Assembly (NCBI GenBank): GCA_017444065.1
Contig: JAFSXJ010000071.1
Coordinates: 1 to 49,076, forward strand
Reading direction: 5' to 3'
Origin: Paludibacteraceae bacterium
GTDB taxonomy: Bacteria; Bacteroidota; Bacteroidia; Bacteroidales; Paludibacteraceae
DNA length: 49,076 bases
The position numbers were made by a program, and so were the translations under genes. Every line of letters begins with the position of its first letter. Positions within the stretch are counted from its first letter, which is position 1. This document shows, in pieces, positions 8,134 through 17,700 of this stretch. Below the pieces are notes generated by a model that made no database searches, was not told where the DNA came from, and saw nothing but the letters and a program-made list of their open reading frames with translations.

Positions 8134-8873
8134 CTTTTTAATTGTTCGGAAGTCTTCCCGAACCGTCTCTCTCTATGTTGGTAATCAACGATTGCTTCGT
8201 ACAGGTCTTCCGTCGTGAACTCGGGCCACAGGCGCGGAGTGAAGTACAGTTCGCTGTACGCTATCTGCCAAAGCAGGAAGTTCGAAATCCGCATCTCTCC
8301 CGATGTACGGATGAGCAGGTCGGGGTCGGGTATGCCGCCAGTGGTGAGATGATTGCTGATGCTTGCCTCGTTGATGTCATCAATGCCGAGCGTGCCTGCC
8401 TTGACCTCTGCGGCAATGCGCTTGGCAGCCTCAATGATTTCCCATCGCGATGAGTAGGAGAGTGCAAGCACAAGGTTCAATCCGGTGTTGGCGGAGGTCT
8501 CGTGTATGCAGCCGAGGAACTTTTCGCGCGTAATTTGCGGCAAGCGGTTCACATCGCCGATGGTGAGCAGCCGTACGTTGTTCTTCATCAGCGTGGGTGT
8601 CTCCTTGGCAATCGTATCGACGAGCAGTGCCATCAGGGCGTCAACCTCCTCCTTCGGGCGGTTCCAGTTCTCGGTCGAGAATGCGTAGAGCGTCAGGTAC
8701 TCGATGCCAAGCTCCGCTGCGGCTTCGGTGATATTGTGCACGGTGGTCACACCTTGTTTGTGGCCGAACATCCGCGCCAGACCTTGCTTCTTCGCCCAAC
8801 GGCCGTTGCCATCCATGATGATGGCTATGTGCCGCGGTATCCGCTCCTGTATGATTTCGTCTTTCTTGCTCAT
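8130..8873 (-). CDS. uppS: UppS, undecaprenyl diphosphate synthase
   Basis: UppS is the cis-prenyltransferase that condenses isopentenyl diphosphate units onto farnesyl diphosphate to make the C55 lipid carrier for peptidoglycan and O-antigen. The 247-residue product starts at ATG 8873 ([20 protein letters not shown]). It has the catalytic DGNGRWAKK motif near residue 20, FGHKQGV, the [13 protein letters not shown] segment and the C-terminal [20 protein letters not shown] signature. An in-frame ATG ten codons earlier overlaps the DUF6089 end and adds nothing conserved. The gene begins 2 bases after DUF6089 and overlaps bamA by TTGA. Confidence 0.96.
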   Translation of the reverse strand: MSKKDEIIQERIPRHIAIIMDGNGRWAKKQGLARMFGHKQGVTTVHNITEAAAELGIEYLTLYAFSTENWNRPKEEVDALMALLVDTIAKETPTLMKNNVRLLTIGDVNRLPQITREKFLGCIHETSANTGLNLVLALSYSSRWEIIEAAKRIAAEVKAGTLGIDDINEASISNHLTTGGIPDPDLLIRTSGEMRISNFLLWQIAYSELYFTPRLWPEFTTEDLYEAIVDYQHRERRFGKTSEQLKS

Positions 8874-8875
8874 GA

Positions 8876-9574
8876 CTAATATTTCTCCTTGCAGAACTTG
8901 CAAACGGATTTCTCCTTGGCAAATTCAAAAACTATGCCAAACTGAATCGTAGATACGACATCCAGGTTCAGAATGTTGCTTCCGTTGAGTTCGTGAATGT
9001 TGTTGTACCGCGGGTCGGGCTCAAGGTTGTCGGCAAAGCAGAGGTTGTTCTGCCACGCCAGATACATGCCTATATGCTCCGAACAAACCCAGCGGAAGCC
9101 TATACCTACAGGAATGTACGCAGCGTACTGCGTGAAGCCCTGGTGCATCGACATACCAATGCCGGCATAGATGTACGGTGTGTAGGGTTTGACCTTCAGG
9201 TCATACTTGTCGCTGATGCCGAAGGGCAGGAAGTTGAACCGTGCCGTGGCGTCGATGCTGACCATGTAGTTCGTCCATATCTCGCCGTTCGGATCAGGCA
9301 ATCCCTGCTCGGTGGCAGCGCGCCCAGCCAGACGTCCTGCTGTGCCCTGCAGCATGACAGACCAGCGTTTGTTGAACAGGTAGCTGACTTCTGCGCCGTA
9401 CGCCTCACGGATATTCTGGAACATCTTCGGGTTGGCATCGCCCACATAGTACATCATACCGCCCTGCACACCCACTTCAACCTGGTTGTGCCCCACACGC
9501 TGGCTGTATGCCTGCAACGGTAACAGACACACAACAAGCATGCACAAAATCATATGCCGTAGATAACTGTGCAT
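8876..9574 (-). CDS. DUF6089-type outer-membrane beta-barrel protein
   Basis: This 232-residue exported protein has a signal peptide ([17 protein letters not shown], cleaved before QRVG) and alternating hydrophobic and aromatic strands ending in a short Cys-containing tail ([11 protein letters not shown]). Motifs such as [17 protein letters not shown] and [20 protein letters not shown] match the DUF6089 porin-like proteins found beside uppS and bamA in Bacteroidota; the role is unknown, possibly related to outer-membrane assembly by context. The start may be ATG 9574 or the Met at residue 8. It is the first gene after a good promoter (9587-9618) and so probably heads the envelope operon. Confidence 0.85.
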   Translation of the reverse strand: MHSYLRHMILCMLVVCLLPLQAYSQRVGHNQVEVGVQGGMMYYVGDANPKMFQNIREAYGAEVSYLFNKRWSVMLQGTAGRLAGRAATEQGLPDPNGEIWTNYMVSIDATARFNFLPFGISDKYDLKVKPYTPYIYAGIGMSMHQGFTQYAAYIPVGIGFRWVCSEHIGMYLAWQNNLCFADNLEPDPRYNNIHELNGSNILNLDVVSTIQFGIVFEFAKEKSVCKFCKEKY

Positions 9575-9586
9575 AATTTGAGCCTA

Positions 9587-9618
9587 CAAAGGTACGACTT
9601 TTTTTTCAAATATGCAAA
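9587..9618 (-). promoter_or_regulatory. Promoter for the DUF6089-uppS-bamA operon
   Basis: On the minus strand TTTGC (9618-9614) and TACCTTTG (9594-9587) are separated by 19 bases, matching the Bacteroidota -33/-7 consensus. The predicted transcript starts a few bases before DUF6089. Confidence 0.8.
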
Positions 9619-9668
9619 TTTTACGGCACTTTTTTTGTTTTTAGCATATACGCGTGCAATATCGTGCC

Positions 9669-10733
9669 TCACCGTGCGAGCTTCATGACTTCGTCAGCTA
9701 TACGTGCTGCGGAGTCGGTTTCGGCGAGTGCAAGGATGTTGGTGTGGAGTGACTCCAGCTGTTTTTTGTCCTGAATGAGTGCCAGCGCTGTGGGAATCAG
9801 TTTGTCCGCAGCCTCGACATCCTTCACGAGCACGGCGGCGTCGCGGTTGACGAGTGCCATGGCGTTGTGTGTCTGATGGTCTTCCGCCACGTTAGGCGAC
9901 GGCACGAGGATAGCGGGTTTACCCAGCAGGCACAGTTCGCTGATAGACGACGCTCCTGCACGGGAGATGACCAGGTCGGCCTGGGCGTAACGGTCGGGCA
10001 TGTCGCTCAGGAAGTCCAGACACTCGATGCTGGCCGGACTGCCTGCGTTCTCCCAGGCTTCCTTGCACTCGGCATAGTATGTTTTGCCGGTCTGCCATAC
10101 AACATGTATTCCGGCATCCACCAGCTGCTTCAATCCTGCCGCCACGGCGCGGTTGATGGTCCGTGCGCCAAGACTGCCGCCTATGATGAGCAGCGACGGA
10201 TGACCGTCCTTGCGGCGTGTGCCGGTTGTGAGGTTCTGGCGGACTGGGTTGCCGGTCAGGATGATCTTGTCTGCGGGGAAGAACTTCTCCATGCCGGGGT
10301 AAGCGACACAGATTTTAGCCGCTTTGTCCTTGAGCAGTTTGTTCGTCACTCCGGCAAAGCCGTTCTGTTCCTGCAGCAGGATAGGAATGCCCATCTTCGC
10401 AGCCATCCACATGGCTGCACCGGACGCGTAACCGCCGACGCCTATGCCGACCTGCGGCTTGAACTCGCGTATAATTTTCTTGACCTGGATGAGCGAACGC
10501 ATCAAATCCCATAGTACGCTGATGTTCTTCCACGGCTGTGCACGGTTGAAACCGCGTACAGGCAGACCGGCAATCTTGTAACCTGCCTGTGGCACACGCT
10601 CCATCTCCATGCGTCCGAGTGCTCCGACAAACAGAATGTCAGCATCGGGGTCGGCTGCCTTCAGCGCATTGGCTATACTTACGGCGGGGAAGATATGCCC
10701 TCCTGTTCCGCCTCCGGAAATAAGATATTTCAT
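9669..10733 (-). CDS. murG: MurG, UDP-GlcNAc:lipid I N-acetylglucosaminyltransferase
   Basis: MurG adds GlcNAc to lipid I at the inner face of the cytoplasmic membrane to form lipid II. The 354-residue protein has the GT-B fold signatures: the G-loop GGGTGGH (residues 7-13), the second G-rich loop GIGVGGYASG, IIGGSLGARTINRAV, and the sugar-nucleotide site SRAGASSISELCLLGKPAIL followed by EDHQTHNA. It stands alone here, outside a dcw cluster, with its own promoter and divergent from preA. Length and motifs are complete. Confidence 0.97.
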   Translation of the reverse strand: MKYLISGGGTGGHIFPAVSIANALKAADPDADILFVGALGRMEMERVPQAGYKIAGLPVRGFNRAQPWKNISVLWDLMRSLIQVKKIIREFKPQVGIGVGGYASGAAMWMAAKMGIPILLQEQNGFAGVTNKLLKDKAAKICVAYPGMEKFFPADKIILTGNPVRQNLTTGTRRKDGHPSLLIIGGSLGARTINRAVAAGLKQLVDAGIHVVWQTGKTYYAECKEAWENAGSPASIECLDFLSDMPDRYAQADLVISRAGASSISELCLLGKPAILVPSPNVAEDHQTHNAMALVNRDAAVLVKDVEAADKLIPTALALIQDKKQLESLHTNILALAETDSAARIADEVMKLAR

Positions 10734-10767
10734 AATAATTTTGTGTTTTTTAGGCTGTTTGAGGGTG

Positions 10768-10798
10768 CAAAGTTACGATTTTTTTCGGAATTATGCAA
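10768..10798 (-). promoter_or_regulatory. murG promoter
   Basis: TTGC (10798-10795 on the minus strand), a 19-base spacer and TAACTTTG (10775-10768) precede murG by about 35 bases. Confidence 0.75.
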
Positions 10799-10836
10799 GA
10801 TTTATTCGCAAAAAAGTGTTTTTTATGCATCATAAA

Positions 10837-10868
10837 TTTGCTAATATGCAAAATTTTTTGTACTTTTG
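10837..10868 (+). promoter_or_regulatory. preA/NRPS-cluster promoter
   Basis: TTTG (10837-10840), a 20-base spacer and TACTTTTG (10861-10868) fit the TAnnTTTG consensus. It is the only clear promoter seen upstream of the plus-strand series that runs with short gaps from preA to the RelA/SpoT-like gene, so it may drive the whole NRPS cluster. Other, non-consensus promoters cannot be excluded. Confidence 0.7.
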
Positions 10869-10889
10869 TAGGGAAAATGTATTATAACT

Positions 10890-12347
10890 ATGTTACACGT
10901 TACTGAAGAAGTGTCGCGCTGCTTGTTATGCGCTGATGCACCCTGCGGCAAAAAAGCCGCCCGCGCCATTCGTGCGTTACGATTTGAGAACCTTTGGACT
11001 GCTCGCGAGTTGCTCGCCGAACTGACGGACGCTGAGATTACGGCTGCCGAACAGTCGTGCATCCACTATGACTGTCCGATACGTATACGGGAACTGAAGA
11101 ATGCTGTGCTGCAGGACGCTGCGCCGCAGGAGAACAAGGGCGAGTTGCCATCGTTGGAGCTGAACTTCTGCGATATGGTATGCGAGAACCCGTTTTTCCT
11201 TGCAAGTTCGGCTATCTGCACGAACTACGAGATGGTGGCGCGTGCGTTGGAGACCGGTTGGGCAGGCGTGTTCTACAAGACGATTTGCAAACAGGAAATC
11301 CGTGAGGTGTCACCGCGATTTGATGCCGTTAGAAAGGAAGGTACGCCGTTCGTAGGCTTCCGTAATATGGAGCAGCTGAGCGAGAATCCCTACACGATGG
11401 ATTTTGATATCCTTCATCGCCTAAAGGTGAACTATCCTACAAAACGCATCATTGCCTCAATCATGGGACAGACCGAAGAGGAGTGGATTGAACTGGCGAA
11501 GATGGCTGAAGAGGCAGGTTGCGATGCCGTGGAGCTGAATTTCTCCTGCCCACAGATGCATTTGACGGGGCTGGGGTCTGATATCGGTCAGAGCGACGAA
11601 CTGATCTTGTTCTATACATCGTTTGTCCGCGATGCGGTTAAGATACCCGTTATCCCCAAGATGACGCCCAACGTGATGAGTATGTCCACACCGGCGCTGG
11701 CCTGCTTCTATGGCGGAGCATCGGGCATCAGTGCTATCAATACCATCAAATCCATCACCATGAGCCACGATGCGGAGGTGAGCTGCAAGAAGACCATCAG
11801 CGGTTACTCCGGCAAGGCGGTCAAGCCTATTGCTCTGCGTATGATTTACGAGATGACCGGCAATCCTATACTACACAAGGCCGGCATCGAGAAGCACATG
11901 GATATCAGCGGTATAGGCGGCATCGAGACCTGGCGTGATGCACTGGATTTCATTCAGCTCGGCTGCCGTAACGTGCAGGTGTGCACGGCTGTGATGCAGT
12001 ACGGTTACCGCATTATCGATGACCTGATTCTTGGCCTGCAGCACTACATGCAGGAACGTGGTATCGTGGAACTGAAGAAACTGGTCGGCGAGGAACTGAA
12101 GAACATTGTTCTACCGAGTGATTTGGACCGCGAGACCATGGTACTGCCGAAGATTAATCGCGAGAAATGTATCGGTTGCGGCCGTTGCTCAATCTCCTGT
12201 GCCGACGGCGGTCATCAGGCTATCGCTTTTGGCGAAGACCGCAAGCCGCATATCATCGGTCAGAAGTGCGTAGGCTGTCACCTGTGCCGGCTTGTTTGCC
12301 CGACAGGTGCCATCGGTATGGCCAAGCGAATGCCGAAGAAGAATTAA
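10890..12347 (+). CDS. preA: PreA-like dihydropyrimidine dehydrogenase subunit with N-terminal Cys domain
   Basis: PreA is the FMN- and iron-sulfur subunit that reduces uracil or thymine to dihydropyrimidines, with electrons from a PreT partner. The core (residues about 95-400) follows PreA closely: VSPRFDAVRKEGTPFVGF, NFSCPQMHLTGLGSDIGQ, INTIKSIT, ISGYSGKAVKPIALR and SGIGGIETW. The C-terminus carries two 4Fe-4S motifs, CIGCGRCSISCADGGHQ and CVGCHLCRLVCPTGA. An extra N-terminal part of about 90 residues with clustered Cys (CLLCADAPC, later a CIHYDC patch) resembles half of the iron-sulfur domain usually found in PreT/GltD. No preT gene is adjacent, so the electron donor is unknown. It is 27 bases upstream of the first phosphatase gene. 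Confidence 0.85.
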   Translation: MLHVTEEVSRCLLCADAPCGKKAARAIRALRFENLWTARELLAELTDAEITAAEQSCIHYDCPIRIRELKNAVLQDAAPQENKGELPSLELNFCDMVCENPFFLASSAICTNYEMVARALETGWAGVFYKTICKQEIREVSPRFDAVRKEGTPFVGFRNMEQLSENPYTMDFDILHRLKVNYPTKRIIASIMGQTEEEWIELAKMAEEAGCDAVELNFSCPQMHLTGLGSDIGQSDELILFYTSFVRDAVKIPVIPKMTPNVMSMSTPALACFYGGASGISAINTIKSITMSHDAEVSCKKTISGYSGKAVKPIALRMIYEMTGNPILHKAGIEKHMDISGIGGIETWRDALDFIQLGCRNVQVCTAVMQYGYRIIDDLILGLQHYMQERGIVELKKLVGEELKNIVLPSDLDRETMVLPKINREKCIGCGRCSISCADGGHQAIAFGEDRKPHIIGQKCVGCHLCRLVCPTGAIGMAKRMPKKN

Positions 12348-12374
12348 CAGGAAAGACAAGACCGTTGACTCCGG

Positions 12375-14369
12375 ATGCGCTACAGGTATCTACACATAAC
12401 AGCGGCACTGTTCCTCATCATCGGTATGGGGATGCAGGCGGTGGTTTCATATCGTCGGGCTTCCCGTCATGTACAGGAACAGATCGAGTTACAGACGCAG
12501 CTGGCGCAGGAGAAACTACGCTTCGAACTGTACGACGCCTACGATGCTACCGTCCGATTGGAGAATTTTATCAAAGATGAGATGACGCGGCCGGAGGATC
12601 TGCTGGAAGAGACACGTGCCATACTCAAGCACTATCCGCAGTTTTTCACATGTTATGTCGCTTTTCCGGAGTACCGCTATCCCGAGAAAGGCAAGTGGTA
12701 CTGCCCATGCTCCTATCGCGTCAGAGATTCTCTTATTACGATTGATTTCGGTGATGCGGAGCACGACTATTTCACACGGGAGTGGTACATAGGAGCACTG
12801 GCAAGCGGCGAAAAGGGCTTCTGGAGTCAGCCCTATCACGATGAGGATTTTGAGGAGACCATCTTCACCCATTCCGATGATATACGGGATAAACAGGGTA
12901 ATCTGATAGGCGTCGCTACCATTGATTTCAGTGTCTCTTGGCTACATCAGCTGTTGGAGCAGTACAAGCCTTTTGACAAGGCGGTGTTTGTGCTCTATAG
13001 CTCAAGCGGAGAACCGTTGGCGGTGAGCGGCAAGCAGACTGAGTTCGGCAAGAACTGCGGGCAGAGCCCTATTGTCAGCCACACGGTCCTGCAGCCCATT
13101 GATTTGGATTTGGTCATGGTGGTGCCGCGCAGTTACATTTGGGCAAGTATCCGTTGGGGAATAGGCTTGCCGTTTGTGGTGTTCCTGCTGGGTATCATCG
13201 TCGTGGCAGTGCTCTTTCGGCGTATGTGGCGCGACCGCGAAGAGAGTGCCAAACTTGAGCTCATGCAGCGCGATATGCAGATTGCGCATGACATACAGAT
13301 GGGGATTCTTCGCCGCGATTTCCCGAAGGATAACGAACTTGCCATCCATGCCGAACTGATACCGATGCGTGAAGTGGGCGGTGACTTGTATGATTTCTGC
13401 CGTGAGAGCGATAACCTCTGGTTCATCATCGGCGACGTGAGCGGCAAGGGCGTACCGGCTGCCATGTTCATGAGCGCAGCAGTCAATCTGTTCCGCGCAA
13501 CCGGAGTACGTGCCAACTCGCCCAAAAAGATAATGGAAGAGATGAACGCCGTGCTCAGCGAGAACAACCCGTCCTTCATCTTCGTTACTGCTTTTATCGG
13601 TCGTCTGCATATTCCCAGCGGACAACTGCTGTACTGCAATGCCGGACATTGCGAGCCGCTGATTGTAAGAAGCGTGAAGGGTGGAGGAGCATGCGTCGAG
13701 AGCCTCCGGGTGGAGCCTAACATCCCCTTGGGTTATGACGGCACGTATAAGTTTGCGGAGCAGGGCTGCATGCTCGGCGAGGGCGAAATGCTAGTGCTCT
13801 ATACCGATGGAGTGACCGAGGCACGTGATAGCCGCAAGCGGATGCTCGGCAAGCAGCGTTGGGCGGAGATGGTGGCGCAGGGCGGAGACCTGTTGCCGGC
13901 AGTAAGACGGTACATAGGCGAGGCAGAACCGACAGACGACATAACACTCATGACTATCCGCAAACTTAGTGCCGTGCAGCCGGTGACGCTGCGTGTGTCT
14001 AACAATGAGAACCAATGGCCACTGCTCAAGCGTACGATACATGAGTGCGGTCTGTGCATCGGTATGGACAAACGTGTGCTCAAGAAACTCGAACTGGCAG
14101 CCGAGGAAGCCGTGGTGAACATCCTGCACTATTCGCAGGCGACGGAGATTGCTTTGGAAGTCAGAAGTCAGAAATCAGAAATCAGCATTCAGCTGACGGA
14201 TGACGGAGTGCCGTTTGACCCGACCACCTACGTCAGTGACCCTGTAAAACAAGTCGATGAACGCCAGATAGGCGGTCTGGGCATCAGCCTGATACGCAAG
14301 ATTGCTGACGAACTGCGCTATCAGCGTACAGGCAATACGAACCAATTGACAATAATTAAATATATATAA
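12375..14369 (+). CDS. Membrane Cache-PP2C (SpoIIE/RsbU-type) phosphatase fused to RsbW-like ATPase domain (copy 1)
   Basis: This 664-residue sensor-effector has a first transmembrane helix (about 6-26), a periplasmic Cache-type domain (WYIGALASGEKGFWSQPYHD, GNLIGVATIDFSV), a second helix (about 261-283), a SpoIIE-type PP2C domain with metal-binding residues Asp337 (EVGGD), Asp354 (GDVSGKG), YTDG at 476-479 and DD at 521-522, and a C-terminal HATPase_c domain (Glu578 and Asn582, a DDGVPFDP motif, GGLGISLIRKIADEL). In partner-switching systems such phosphatases dephosphorylate STAS antagonists and RsbW-type kinases phosphorylate them; here both activities are in one chain. The STAS gene follows after 2 bases. 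A heptamer repeat array lies in the ATPase part (14160-14194). The ligand sensed is unknown. Confidence 0.9.
   Translation: MRYRYLHITAALFLIIGMGMQAVVSYRRASRHVQEQIELQTQLAQEKLRFELYDAYDATVRLENFIKDEMTRPEDLLEETRAILKHYPQFFTCYVAFPEYRYPEKGKWYCPCSYRVRDSLITIDFGDAEHDYFTREWYIGALASGEKGFWSQPYHDEDFEETIFTHSDDIRDKQGNLIGVATIDFSVSWLHQLLEQYKPFDKAVFVLYSSSGEPLAVSGKQTEFGKNCGQSPIVSHTVLQPIDLDLVMVVPRSYIWASIRWGIGLPFVVFLLGIIVVAVLFRRMWRDREESAKLELMQRDMQIAHDIQMGILRRDFPKDNELAIHAELIPMREVGGDLYDFCRESDNLWFIIGDVSGKGVPAAMFMSAAVNLFRATGVRANSPKKIMEEMNAVLSENNPSFIFVTAFIGRLHIPSGQLLYCNAGHCEPLIVRSVKGGGACVESLRVEPNIPLGYDGTYKFAEQGCMLGEGEMLVLYTDGVTEARDSRKRMLGKQRWAEMVAQGGDLLPAVRRYIGEAEPTDDITLMTIRKLSAVQPVTLRVSNNENQWPLLKRTIHECGLCIGMDKRVLKKLELAAEEAVVNILHYSQATEIALEVRSQKSEISIQLTDDGVPFDPTTYVSDPVKQVDERQIGGLGISLIRKIADELRYQRTGNTNQLTIIKYI
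14160..14194. repeat. Heptamer tandem array in the phosphatase gene
   Basis: Five successive 7-base units (gtcagaa, gtcagaa, atcagaa, atcagca, ttcagct) are read in frame as VRSQKSEISIQL between two strands of the HATPase domain. Confidence 0.75.
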
Positions 14370-14371
14370 TC

Positions 14372-14674
14372 ATGCAAATCAATATCCTTCCGAACGGTCA
14401 ATTGACACGTGTGTGCCTGATTGGCGAACTGGACACAACAGCTACGACTGAGCAAACGGACGAGCTCAATCAAGTGATTGCGCTGGCGGACAAAGCATTA
14501 GAGATTGATTGCTCCGAACTGGAGTACATTTCTTCAGCCGGCCTGAGATTCTTCATGCAGCTCAAGCGCGTGAGCGAAGCCAAAGGCGGCTCAATCCGCA
14601 TCTCACACCTCAACGAAGATGTCGCCGACATCTTCCGCATGAGCGGGTTTAAGAATATCTTTGATATAGAATAG
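14372..14674 (+). CDS. STAS-domain anti-sigma-factor-antagonist-like protein 1
   Basis: This is a 100-residue single STAS domain, the size of SpoIIAA/RsbV. The switch region reads DCSELEYISSAGLRFFMQL, with the phosphorylatable Ser at position 54 or 55. In known systems the unphosphorylated form binds an RsbW-type kinase and frees its partner. Here it directly follows a phosphatase-kinase fusion (2-base gap), its likely partner. Bacteroidota lack sigma-B, and no sigma factor is encoded nearby, so the downstream target is unknown. The NRPS gene starts 28 bases later. Confidence 0.92.
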   Translation: MQINILPNGQLTRVCLIGELDTTATTEQTDELNQVIALADKALEIDCSELEYISSAGLRFFMQLKRVSEAKGGSIRISHLNEDVADIFRMSGFKNIFDIE

Positions 14675-14702
14675 AGCCCTTTACCTTTCAATTTTCATAT
14701 CC

Positions 14703-17700
14703 ATGAAAGCTATACTGAGTCAAAGTCAGTTAGGCGTGTATTACGCCTGTGTGTCCAGTATGGACAAAGAGGTGAATTACCAGAATCCGGTGTTGTTCGC
14801 CCTGCCGGAGAAGGTGGATGTGACGCGGCTGCAGAAAGCAGTAAGCGAGGCACTCAATGCACATGCGTACCTGCTGAGCCGTGTGGTTTTGGACGAGAAC
14901 GGAGAGCCGAGGATGGATAGTGATGGTTTGCCGGCGAAGGTGGAGGTGCTGCAAGTGACGGAAGAGGAATGGGCAGAGGTGCAGAAGAGTTTCGCGCAGA
15001 CGATGGATATATACGGCGAGCGGCTTTACCGCGCGGAAATCTATGTAGTAGGGACGAAAAGGTTATTGAGTACGGAACTCACGGAAACCACGGAAAGACT
15101 ATCCGGTACGGGCGTCGATGCCTATCTATATTTGGATTTTCACCATGTGCTGGCGGACGGGTTCACCATTGTGCTGATGCTCAAGGAGATTGAGCGTGCG
15201 TATAGCGGCAGGAAACCGGCAGGCGAGATGACGAGCGGAGAAGAAGTGGCGCAGGCAGAAGAATCACAGCGTTCGGACGAGGCGATGATGACTGAAGCGA
15301 AGGAATGGTACGCGAAAGAGTTCGCCGACGCAGCGGAAGTGGAGTCTGTGCCGTTGGTGGAGTGCCCGAATACCGACACTTCGACATCTCGAAATATCGA
15401 ATACTGCTATAAACATTATCCGTTGTCGGTGACGAAAGCCGAGATGCAGGGATTGGTGAAACGGTTCGGTGTGACCGAACATGTGATCACCGAAGCGGCG
15501 TGGGGACTGTTGTCGGCAGCCTATACGGCGGAAGAGGCTGCTTCGTTCTGCACGGTCTATTGGGGACGCAGCGACCGACGGACACTGATGACGGCGAGTA
15601 TGATGGTACACACACTGCCGGTATTCGTGAAATTAAAAATTAATAATTACGAATTACGAATTGAGGAGCTTTTGAAAGCACTCAATGAGCAGACGGAAAA
15701 GACGCGCAAGTATCAGTACTACGCCTATCAGGATGCGGTGCGCGACCTCGGGCTGAACAATCAGGTGATGTTTGTGTATCAGGGTGCGGTGCTGGCAGAC
15801 AAGCGCGGCTTGCATCTGGACGGCGTGTCGGTGCCTTATACCGACCTGCGGCAACCCACACCCGGGTGGAAACTGTGTGCCGAGTTGTTTGAGCACGAGG
15901 ATGTGTATTCGTTGAAGTTGGGTTACAGCACTGCTGATTACTCGGACGCGTACATGCAGCAGTTGGCGAAGACCTGCAGCGCTATCCTGCGTTCGATGGC
16001 GAAGGCGGAGTTCGTGCGGAACATCGAATACTGCGACGCGGAACAGACGGCGTGGCTGGACGGATTGAATCCCGAGACGGTTGTCCTGCCGGAGACGGAC
16101 GGGCTGGTGGCGCGGTTCAAGCAACGCGTCAAGGAGCAGCCGGACGCTGTATGCGTGGTGGCAGGAGAGAAACGTTTGACGTACGCCGAGGTGGATGCGT
16201 TAACGGACGCTATCGACCCGAATTATGCCACGCAGTGCGGTGAGTTCGCCGTGGGCTATTCAGTGCCGCGTAATGAGCAGATGGTGTTAGTGCCGCTGGC
16301 GATTGCCAAAGCCGGCAAGACCTTGCTGCCGCTGGACAGCAGTTACCCGCCGGAGCGGTTGGAATACATGAAACAGGATGCCGCCAAGTGCGACAAGAAA
16401 GAGGCGTTTGTGCTGCTATATACGTCCGGCACTACAGGCGAGCCGAAGGGCGTGATGCTGAGCGAACGCAATGTGCTGGCTTTCTGCGATTTTCATTGCC
16501 GACATTTTGGCATCGACAACCATAGCCGCTATGCCTCTTATGCCGGCTACGGGTTCGATGCGTACCAGCAGGACCTATGGTGCAGTCTCATCAACGGCGC
16601 GGCGATATATATCCTGTCGGACGAGGTGCGCTTTGACCTTGAGGCGATGCGTGCGTACTTTGATGAGAACGGGATTACGAACGCATTCATGACCACGCAG
16701 GTGGCGACGCAGATGGCGATTAACTACCCAGAGATGAAGACGCTGCGAACCTTAGGCACAGGCGGCGAGAAACTGATGAGCTTCAATCCGCCTAAGACGT
16801 ACCGTCTGAACAACGGCTATGGTCCGACGGAGAGTATTGCATACGTGTGCAGTTATTGGGTGGATAAGAACGAACCGAACATACCTATCGGCAAGCCGAA
16901 CGACACGACGCGCATGTACATCGTCAATAAGTACGGCAAACGTCTTCCGTGGGGTGCCGCCGGTGAACTGTTGGTGGCAGGCGAGCAGGTGAGTTTAGGG
17001 TATCTGAACAAGCCGGAGAAGACGGCAGAGAGCTTTGTGCATTGGAATAACGAGCGCGTCTATCGTACAGGCGACATCGTGCGCTACCGCGAGGACGGAA
17101 ACATCGAGTTCGTCGGGCGCAAGGACGGGCAGGTGAAGATTCGCGGTTTCCGCATCGAACTCAAGGAGGTCGAAGGTGTCATTCGCGAGTACCCGGGCAT
17201 CAAGGATGCCACGGTGCAGGCGTTTGAGCAGGAAGGCGGAGGCAAGTTCATCGCAGCATATATCGTCAGCGACGAGAAGATTGAAACTCAGGCGCTTAAT
17301 GCGTTCATCATGGACCGCAAACCGCCGTATATGGTGCCTGCGGTGACGATGCAGATAGACGCTATACCGCTCAACCAGAACCAGAAAGTGAACAAACGCG
17401 CGCTGCCCAAACCCGAAGTACAAAGGGACGATGTACAAAGTACAAAGGAGGCTGCGCCGTTGAACGTGCTGGAAGAGGAGTTGCATGGGATGGTGGAGAA
17501 GATTGTGAGCAACGCCGATTTCGGCATCACGACCGACCTCAGGATGGTGGGGCTGACATCCATTTCGGCAATCAAGTTAGCGACGCAGGTGTTCAAACGC
17601 TACGGTGTACAGTTAGATGCAAAGCAGTTGACGAAGGGCATTACCATTCAGGCGATAGAGAATGAGATACTCGCTACGCTTTTGAACAAAGGCGGCATCG

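Noticed and set aside
6829-8184. 451-codon plus-strand frame opposite bamA
   Set aside because: It mirrors a well-conserved BamA frame; its Val/Asp/Leu-rich text is typical of antisense translation of GC-biased codons.
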